From Paramagnetospirillum magneticum AMB-1 (GTDB lineage Bacteria > Pseudomonadota > Alphaproteobacteria > Rhodospirillales > Magnetospirillaceae), in NCBI RefSeq assembly GCF_000009985.1, contig NC_007626.1:186001-250000 (forward strand): a stretch of 64,000 bases of DNA. The letters run 5' to 3'. The notes beneath the pieces were generated by a model. The model searched no databases and was not told the DNA's origin. It saw only the letters and a program-made list of their open reading frames with translations. Made by a program: the position numbers and the translations under genes. This document shows positions 58,849 through 64,000 of this stretch, piece after piece. Position 1 is the first letter of the stretch. Every line of letters begins with the position of its first letter.

Positions 58849-60642
58849 ATGATCGAGTCCATGAACTTTTCCATCCTGATCGTCTCGGGGCTGGTGGCGC
58901 TCAGTATCTTCTCCAGCCTGCTGTCGTTCCGCATCGGCGCGCCGCTGCTGCTGGTGTTCCTGTGCGTCGGGCTGGTGGCGGGCGAGAACGGACTGGGGCG
59001 CATCAAGTTCGACGATGTCCGCGCCGCCTATATGATCGGCAGCATCGCCCTGGCCATCATCTTGTTCGATTCCGGCTTTCACACCAGCCTCAAGGCCTTC
59101 CGCGCCGCCTTGTGGCCGGCCATGGCCATGGCCACCGGCGGTGTGGTGGTCACCACCACGGTGGTGGCGGTGCCGGTCCATTATCTGATGGGGTTCGACT
59201 GGCTGGAATCGGCGCTGATGGGCGCCATTCTCAGCTCCACCGACGCGGCGGCGGTGTTCTTCCTGCTGAGGGTCGGCGGCATCCATGTGCGCGACCGGGT
59301 GCGCTCGACCCTGGAAGTGGAATCGGGCAGCAACGACCCCATGGCCATCTTCCTCACCCTGGCGCTGATCGGGCTGCTGGTGGCCAAGGGACCCATCTCG
59401 CCGGTGGCCATCGGCATGGATTTCATCACCAAGTTCGGCATCGGCGCGCCGGCCGGCATGTTCGGCGGCGGGCTGATCGTCCTGGCGGTCAACAAGATGG
59501 GCTTCGAGCGGGGCTTGCAGCCCCTGGCGGCGCTCAGTCTGGCCATGGTGCTGTTCGCCGCCACGGAAGAACTGCACGGCAGCGGCTTCCTCGCCGTCTA
59601 CATCGCCGGGCTGGTGGCGGGCAATGCCCGCATCAACGCGCCCGAGACCATGCGCCGCTTTCAGGACGGGCTGACCTGGCTGGCCCAGATCGTCATGTTC
59701 CTGACGCTCGGCCTGTTGGCGACGCCGGCGGAGTTTCCCGCCTTCGCCTGGCAGTCCCTGGGGGTGGCGGGCGTGCTGATCTTCGTGGCACGGCCGCTGG
59801 CGGCGTGGATCTGCCTGCTGCCCTACGGCTTCAACCGCAACGAGACGGCCTTTGTCGCCTGGGTGGGCCTGCGCGGCTCGGTCTCGGTGCTGCTGTCCAT
59901 CGTGCCCATGGTGGTGGGGCTGCCCCATGGCCGGGATTATTTCATCCTGGCCTTCCTGGTGGTGATGATCAGCCTGGGGCTGCAGGGCTGGACCATCGGC
60001 GCCGTGGCCCGCTTCCTCGGCCAGATCGTGCCCAAGCGCATCGGGCCGGTGGAGCGCATGGAACTGGAAATCCCCGGGGCGCGCCATGAGTTGGTGTCGT
60101 ACGGCATCGTCGCCGATTCCCTGGTGGCGCGCGGCCATCGCCTGCCGCGCTGGGCCGAGCCCTCCCTGGTGGTCCGGGACAAGAAGTCCTATTCCACTCA
60201 CGCCGCCAAGGGCTTGAAGCCCGGCGACACGGTGTTCCTGTTCGCCCGGCCCGAGCGGGTGCCCCATCTGGACCGCCTGTTCGCTTCGGCCGCTCCCGCC
60301 GCCGAGGCCGATTCGCGCTTCTTCGGCGATTTCGCCCTGGAGCCGGGTGCCCATATGAAGGATCTGGCCCTGCTTTACGGCCTGCCGGTGGCGGCCGCCG
60401 ATCACGACATGTCCGTCGCCGACTGGCTGATCCGCGAACTGGGGCACGAGCCGGGCATCGGCGACCGCGCCGGCCTGGGCGAGGTGGAACTGATCGTACG
60501 GGCCATGGATTGGGACGACCGGATCTCCGAGATCGGTCTGGCGGTGGAGCCCACCCGCATCGACGCCCCCCGGCTGCCGGTGTTCCAGAGCCGCACCGAG
60601 TTGAAGGCAATGCTCAAACGCTGGATGAGGAAACGCGCATGA
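58849..60642 (+). CDS. K+/H+ antiporter of the CPA1 family (NhaP2/CvrA-like)
   Basis: 597-residue transporter: about 13 helices (residues 1-400) with LSSTDAAAVFFLLRVGGIHVRDRVRSTLEVESGSNDPMAIFLT as the ion-binding region, then cytoplasmic TrkA-C-like (residues 415-495, MELEIPGARHELVSYGI) and CorC-HlyC-like domains. This arrangement is that of NhaP2/CvrA potassium/proton antiporters, used for potassium efflux or pH adaptation. Start MIESMNFS at 58849 (58861 alternative). Divergent from dapF with 92 bases between; overlaps the rhodanese gene by four bases. Confidence 0.9.
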   Translation: MIESMNFSILIVSGLVALSIFSSLLSFRIGAPLLLVFLCVGLVAGENGLGRIKFDDVRAAYMIGSIALAIILFDSGFHTSLKAFRAALWPAMAMATGGVVVTTTVVAVPVHYLMGFDWLESALMGAILSSTDAAAVFFLLRVGGIHVRDRVRSTLEVESGSNDPMAIFLTLALIGLLVAKGPISPVAIGMDFITKFGIGAPAGMFGGGLIVLAVNKMGFERGLQPLAALSLAMVLFAATEELHGSGFLAVYIAGLVAGNARINAPETMRRFQDGLTWLAQIVMFLTLGLLATPAEFPAFAWQSLGVAGVLIFVARPLAAWICLLPYGFNRNETAFVAWVGLRGSVSVLLSIVPMVVGLPHGRDYFILAFLVVMISLGLQGWTIGAVARFLGQIVPKRIGPVERMELEIPGARHELVSYGIVADSLVARGHRLPRWAEPSLVVRDKKSYSTHAAKGLKPGDTVFLFARPERVPHLDRLFASAAPAAEADSRFFGDFALEPGAHMKDLALLYGLPVAAADHDMSVADWLIRELGHEPGIGDRAGLGEVELIVRAMDWDDRISEIGLAVEPTRIDAPRLPVFQSRTELKAMLKRWMRKRA

Positions 60643-61049
60643 CCCTGGTGAAGACTCACCGTCAGCTGATCGACGAGGCCAACGCCCTGATCACCACCAT
60701 TCCCACCAATGAAGCCATCGCGCTTCATGGCGATCCCGGCGTGGTCTTCGTGGATATCCGCGACGTGCGCGAACTGGAGCGGGAAGGCATGATCCCCGGC
60801 GCCTTCCATGCGCCGCGCGGCATGCTGGAATTCTGGGTCGACCCCACCAGCCCCTATTACAAGGAGGTGTTCGGCCAGGCCAAGCGCTTCGTATTCTACT
60901 GCCAGTCGGCGTGGCGCTCGGCGCTGGCCACGAGGGCGGTCCAGGACATGGGCCTGGCCCCCGTCGCCCATGTGGAGGGCGGCTTCAAGGGCTGGAAGGA
61001 CGCAGGCGGGCCGGTGGGGCCCAAGCCCGAGCACAAGAAGGGGGGGTGA
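60639..61049 (+). CDS. Rhodanese-like domain protein
   Basis: 136-residue single rhodanese domain: VFVDIRDVRELEREGMIPGAFHAPRGMLEFWVDP and active loop FYCQSAWRSALAT with C88. Loop length fits a sulfurtransferase of the single-domain type; the substrate is unknown. ATG overlaps the antiporter stop (ATGA). It is convergent with the next gene: stop codons abut at 61049/61050. Confidence 0.88.
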   Translation: MTLVKTHRQLIDEANALITTIPTNEAIALHGDPGVVFVDIRDVRELEREGMIPGAFHAPRGMLEFWVDPTSPYYKEVFGQAKRFVFYCQSAWRSALATRAVQDMGLAPVAHVEGGFKGWKDAGGPVGPKPEHKKGG

Positions 61050-61445
61050 TCACCCCCCGCAGGTGCCGCAGCAGGTGTCGCTGTCATAGGTCAGCCGCGC
61101 CACCAGATGGCGCTGGCCGTCGCGGGCCGGGAAGAACTGGTTGAAGACCATGGTCAGGCCCTTGGGCAGCGGCACCTTCAGGCCGGTCATGCGGGCCGAG
61201 CGCGAGCTGTTGTACTGGTAGCCGTCGGACTCGTCGCACAGGCCGAAGGCGGCGGGCAGCAGTTCGGCGCAGAACGACAGCGGGACCTGACGGGCGTCGA
61301 CGACGGTGCCGGTGGCCAGGGTCTCGATCACCGCGCTCTCGCCATCGACCCGAACCTGCACCACGTTGGCGTGGGCGGCGACGGCGTTCTCCAGCAGGGT
61401 CAGCATCTCGGTCTGGGCATCCAGGGCGGGGGCGATCACGTTCAT
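61050..61445 (-). CDS. Unrecognised 131-residue protein with C-terminal CCxxC
   Basis: Soluble 131-residue protein starting MNVIAPALDAQ. Predicted alpha/beta; four helices and several strands (VVQVRVDGESAVIETLATGTVVDARQVPLSF). It ends DSDTCCGTCGG, giving CCxxC at the extreme C terminus, a possible metal or thiol site, plus one cysteine in SFCAELLP and one in GLCDES. I do not recognise the family. The pairing with a rhodanese gene (shared 3' end, convergent) may hint at sulfur chemistry, but convergent genes need not be related. Confidence 0.7.
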   Translation of the reverse strand: MNVIAPALDAQTEMLTLLENAVAAHANVVQVRVDGESAVIETLATGTVVDARQVPLSFCAELLPAAFGLCDESDGYQYNSSRSARMTGLKVPLPKGLTMVFNQFFPARDGQRHLVARLTYDSDTCCGTCGG

Positions 61446-61572
61446 GGCGGGGCTCCTTGGGCGGGTGGCGCAGCAAAGCAGCTTTGCCCCGTCGGCCACA
61501 TTGAGCCCGGTCAAGCATCCCCCTTCCGGGACGGCGGCGGGCGTGGTTATATATTCCCATGGAGATTCGCCC

Positions 61573-61856
61573 ATGACCGGTGAAACCAGTGTTCGCGTGC
61601 TGATCGAGGGCCGGGTCCAGGGGGTCTGGTTCCGCGGCTGGGTGGTCGAGCAGGCCACCGCCCGCAAGCTGTCGGGCTGGGTGCGCAATCTGGTGGACGG
61701 CCGGGTCGAGGCCCTGTTCCACGGCCCCTCCCATCTGGTCCGCGACATGGTCGAAGCCTGCCACCAGGGGCCGCCCGCCGCCTGGTCACCCGGGTGGAGA
61801 CCGAGGGGTCTTCCGAATTGCCCTCGGCGGGCTTTCACCAGCGCCCGACCGCCTGA
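61573..61856 (+). pseudogene. acyP: Acylphosphatase with a one-base frameshift
   Basis: Starts MTGETSVRVLIEGRVQGVWFRGWV with catalytic Arg21 and Asn39 (VRN). The frame then goes wrong near 61778-61784 (CGCCGCCTG): in the next frame the expected end VTRVETEGSSELPSAGFHQRPT appears and stops at 61854-61856. A single base is missing, so the original frame instead reads on to 62010 across the next gene. Both halves are otherwise intact, so this is either a recent frameshift or a sequencing error in a GC-rich repeat. Acylphosphatase hydrolyses acyl phosphates in the cytoplasm. Confidence 0.82.
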
Positions 61857-61858
61857 TC

Positions 61859-63262
61859 ATGAAATTCTCACGCCGCCAAATCCTAGCCGGAGCCGCCGCC
61901 ATGACCGTCGCCAAAGCTGCCCAATCCGCTCCTCAAGGGGCGCGCCAGTTCCCCAAGGATTTCTTCTGGGGGGCCAGCACCGCCGCCTACCAGATCGAGG
62001 GCGCCTATGACACCGATGGGCGGGGCATGACCATCTGGGACAAGTTCACCGCCGACGGCAAGATCATGGACGGCAGCAGCGCCAAGGTGGCCTGCGACCA
62101 TTATCACCGCTACCCCGAGGACATCGCCCTGATGAAGGCGGCGGGGTTCAACGCCTACCGCTTCTCACTGGCCTGGCCGCGCATCATTCCGGCGGGGACC
62201 GGGGCCATCAACGCCAAGGGCCTGGATTTCTACGACCGGCTGGTGGACAAGATCCTGGAAGCCGGCATCAAGCCCATGGCCTGTCTGTATCATTGGGATC
62301 TGCCGCAACCCCTGGAGGACAAGGGCGGCTGGCAGGGGCGCGATATCGTCGGCCCCTTCGCCGAATACGCCCGCATCGCCACCAAGCGCCTGGGGGACCG
62401 GGTCAAGGACTGGTACATGCTGAACGAGCCGAATGTGGTGGCCATCATCGGCTACGGCATCGGCGAGCATGCGCCCGGCTACAAGCTGGGCGAGGACGGC
62501 ATCCTGAAGGCCCTGCACCATCAGAACCTGGCCCAGGGCACCGCGCTGCGCGCCATCCGGGCCGAGCATTCCGACGCGGTGCTGGGCACGGTGATCAACC
62601 TGCAGCCCTGCCGCTCCCAGGATGACGATCCCAAGAACCGCGCCGCCGCCATCCGCTGGGACGCGGTGTGGAACCGGGTGCCGCTGGACGGCGTCATGCG
62701 CGGCGCCATCCCCGATGTGCTGGCCGAGAAGATGGCCCATATCGTCAAGCCGGGAGACATGGAGACCATCAAGTTCCCCATCGACATGCTGGGCATCAAC
62801 TACTATTCGCGCATGACCATGAAGCACGAGGAAGGCCATCCCTTCGACGTGTTCTGGGGCGACGCCCATTGCGACCGCTGGACCGCCATGGCCTGGCCGG
62901 TGCAGCCCGACGGGCTTTACGACCTGCTGCGCGAGTTCAAGGAGCTTTACGGCAATCCGGCGGTGTTCATCGCCGAGAACGGCGCCGCCTATGACGACGT
63001 GGTCACCCCCGACGGCCAGGTCCACGACGCCGAGCGCGTCGCCTTTATCAGGGATCACGTCTCCGAGGTGGCCCGCGCCGTCAAGGACGGCTGCAACGTC
63101 AAGGGCTACCTGGTGTGGTCGCTTCTGGACAATTTCGAGTGGGCCTATGGCCTGTCCAAGCGCTTCGGCATCGTGCGGGTGGATTACGAGACCTTAAAGC
63201 GTACGCCCAAGGACAGCTACAAGTGGTTCGCCGAGGTCATCAGGACCGGCCGGGTGGGCTGA
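61859..63262 (+). CDS. Tat-exported GH1 beta-glucosidase
   Basis: 467-residue family 1 glycoside hydrolase. Acid/base glutamate in YMLNEPNVVA and nucleophile in FIAENGAAYDD, with FFWGASTAAYQIEG and WSLLDNFEWAYG as further hallmarks. The N terminus MKFSRRQILAGAAAMTVAKAA contains SRRQIL, a twin-arginine-like motif, and a hydrophobic stretch ending near QSA-PQG, so periplasmic export of a folded enzyme is likely, unusual for GH1. It starts two bases after the acylphosphatase frame end; a terminator follows at 63271. Confidence 0.9.
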   Translation: MKFSRRQILAGAAAMTVAKAAQSAPQGARQFPKDFFWGASTAAYQIEGAYDTDGRGMTIWDKFTADGKIMDGSSAKVACDHYHRYPEDIALMKAAGFNAYRFSLAWPRIIPAGTGAINAKGLDFYDRLVDKILEAGIKPMACLYHWDLPQPLEDKGGWQGRDIVGPFAEYARIATKRLGDRVKDWYMLNEPNVVAIIGYGIGEHAPGYKLGEDGILKALHHQNLAQGTALRAIRAEHSDAVLGTVINLQPCRSQDDDPKNRAAAIRWDAVWNRVPLDGVMRGAIPDVLAEKMAHIVKPGDMETIKFPIDMLGINYYSRMTMKHEEGHPFDVFWGDAHCDRWTAMAWPVQPDGLYDLLREFKELYGNPAVFIAENGAAYDDVVTPDGQVHDAERVAFIRDHVSEVARAVKDGCNVKGYLVWSLLDNFEWAYGLSKRFGIVRVDYETLKRTPKDSYKWFAEVIRTGRVG

Positions 63263-63270
63263 GGAAAAGC

Positions 63271-63304
63271 AACGGGGCGGAGGGAAAAACCTCCGCCCCG
63301 GTTC
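63271..63304. terminator. Bidirectional terminator after GH1 gene
   Basis: GGGGCGGAGG-GAAAAA-CCTCCGCCCC (63274-63299) flanked by AAC and GGTT, nine bases after the GH1 stop. It lies between the convergent GH1 and MCP-hemerythrin genes. T run weak. Confidence 0.65.
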
Positions 63305-63323
63305 ATATCGGGTGTCGCCGAGG

Positions 63324-64000
63324 TCAGGCGACGATCTTCTTGTCCCGCAGGAAGGCGGCAATCTTGCCATCCTCGTGGCGGATATGGTCCTTCAGCCAGC
63401 CGGCGACGAACTGGAACAGCTGGCCGTTGGCGCCGTCCTTGCCGGTCTCCACGGCGCGCTTCAGGCCCTCGAACTTGTCCATGAACTCGCGGTGACGGCG
63501 GCGATGCTCGTCGATGCCGGGATAGGCATGGCGGGTCATCAGCTCTTCCTCCTCCTTGAAGTGGGGGACGAAGGCCGCGGGAACCAGTCCCAGGATACCC
63601 TGGATGGCGGCATCGCCGTTGCCGCTCATCATCTCGCCGTAGAAACGGTTGACCTGATCGAACATTTCGCGGTGATGCCGGTCGATGGAGGACTCGCCGG
63701 TGTTCAGGGCGTTCTCCCACTCCAGGATTCTCATGTCGGCCTTGTCGGCGCGCACCTGATGCAGGAAGCGGCCGACCTCGCCGCGCAGGAATTCCGCCTG
63801 CTTGGACAGGTCGGTGGCGGATTCGCTGATCTGCTCGGCGGCGTGGCCGGTTTCGCGGGCGGCCTGCTCCACCGAATTGATGTTGCTGGAGACTTCCGCC
63901 GTGCCGGCGGCGGCCTGTTCCACATTGCGGGCGATTTCGCCGGTGGCGGCGGTCTGTTCCTGCACCGCCGAGGCGACCGAAGCGCTGATCTCGCCCATTT
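63324..64000 (-). CDS. MCP-type chemoreceptor with C-terminal hemerythrin (5' end outside window)
   Basis: The visible 225-residue C-terminal part continues in frame to the window edge. Residues before 90 are coiled-coil chemoreceptor signalling sequence (VASAVQEQTAATGEIARNVEQAAAGTAEVSSNI). The rest is a bacteriohemerythrin: WENALNTGESSIDRHHREMFDQ, HFKEEEELMTRHAYPGIDEHRRRHREFM, HIRHEDG, giving the usual His/Glu/Asp diiron ligands. It resembles DcrH-type oxygen-sensing MCPs, which are abundant in magnetospirilla. N-terminal sensor and membrane domains are not seen. Confidence 0.85.
   Translation of the reverse strand, partial: MGEISASVASAVQEQTAATGEIARNVEQAAAGTAEVSSNINSVEQAARETGHAAEQISESATDLSKQAEFLRGEVGRFLHQVRADKADMRILEWENALNTGESSIDRHHREMFDQVNRFYGEMMSGNGDAAIQGILGLVPAAFVPHFKEEEELMTRHAYPGIDEHRRRHREFMDKFEGLKRAVETGKDGANGQLFQFVAGWLKDHIRHEDGKIAAFLRDKKIVA

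Noticed and set aside
61306..62010. Acylphosphatase frame read through as a 145-residue protein
   Set aside because: The tail after residue 70 has no family match and overlaps the GH1 gene; the correct C terminus is in the next frame.

Overview
The window is GC-rich, densely coded DNA with short gaps and many ATGA start/stop overlaps. No stretch longer than about 300 bases lacks a gene, and I saw no rRNA, tRNA, CRISPR array, transposase or phage gene. The gene repertoire (box pathway with a BoxR regulator, MCP-hemerythrin and other chemoreceptors, an SHP/DHC haem module, a Hyf-like respiratory complex, CIRCE-controlled groESL) fits a free-living, respiratory alphaproteobacterium of the Magnetospirillum/Rhodospirillales type. 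That placement is an inference from gene content; no magnetosome genes are in view.

Layout. 1-5.0 kb: NAD kinase end, AbrB-like permease, WbuC cupin, a DUF992 secreted protein, then a divergent peptidoglycan-recycling pair (Mpl-like ligase and LD-carboxypeptidase). 5.2-22.8 kb: an aerobic benzoyl-CoA (box) island with boxR, a two-gene NAD-linked formate dehydrogenase, a DUF4863 protein, an alpha/beta hydrolase, boxD, boxC, boxB, boxA, a thioesterase, an enoyl-CoA hydratase and an IorAB-type 2-oxoacid:ferredoxin oxidoreductase. 22.9-25.9 kb: an ABC-2 exporter (HlyD, ATPase, permease). 26-34.5 kb: sensing and redox genes (MCP plus PAS protein, periplasmic binding protein, SpoIIE phosphatase, PepSY/two-component system, SHP-cytochrome b561 fusion and diheme cytochrome c). 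34.6-43.6 kb: housekeeping and sulfur genes (SH3 protein, D-2-hydroxyacid dehydrogenase, Spy-like protein, DsrE, MoeB-like, CysK, Rrf2, Dut, CoaBC, GroEL/ES). 45-52.3 kb: a six-gene Hyf/Ehr-like operon. 52.5-64 kb: PurD, XseA, FtsY, MtaB, DapF, a K+/H+ antiporter, rhodanese, a Cys-tailed small protein, a frameshifted acylphosphatase, a Tat-type GH1 beta-glucosidase and an MCP-hemerythrin (cut by the window edge).

The most coherent system is the box island. Copies of a 14-bp palindrome, TGCACTATAGTGCA (TGCA-N6-TGCA, the repeat type reported for BzdR/BoxR regulators), lie in front of boxR, the formate dehydrogenase operon, the DUF4863 gene and boxC (two copies). Each core resembles a -10 promoter hexamer. 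BoxC is known to release the ring carbon as formate, so a BoxR-controlled formate dehydrogenase would recover that carbon's electrons as NADH. I infer that the FDH is a functional part of this box regulon. The island has no recognisable benzoate-CoA ligase, so benzoyl-CoA must come from elsewhere.

Other notable points: three 104-105 bp palindromic elements, two multi-hairpin elements with covarying stems at convergent gene ends, a second covarying double-hairpin repeat pair, a Hyf-like large subunit in which both N-terminal Ni-ligand cysteines read as serines, and a one-base frameshift in acylphosphatase.
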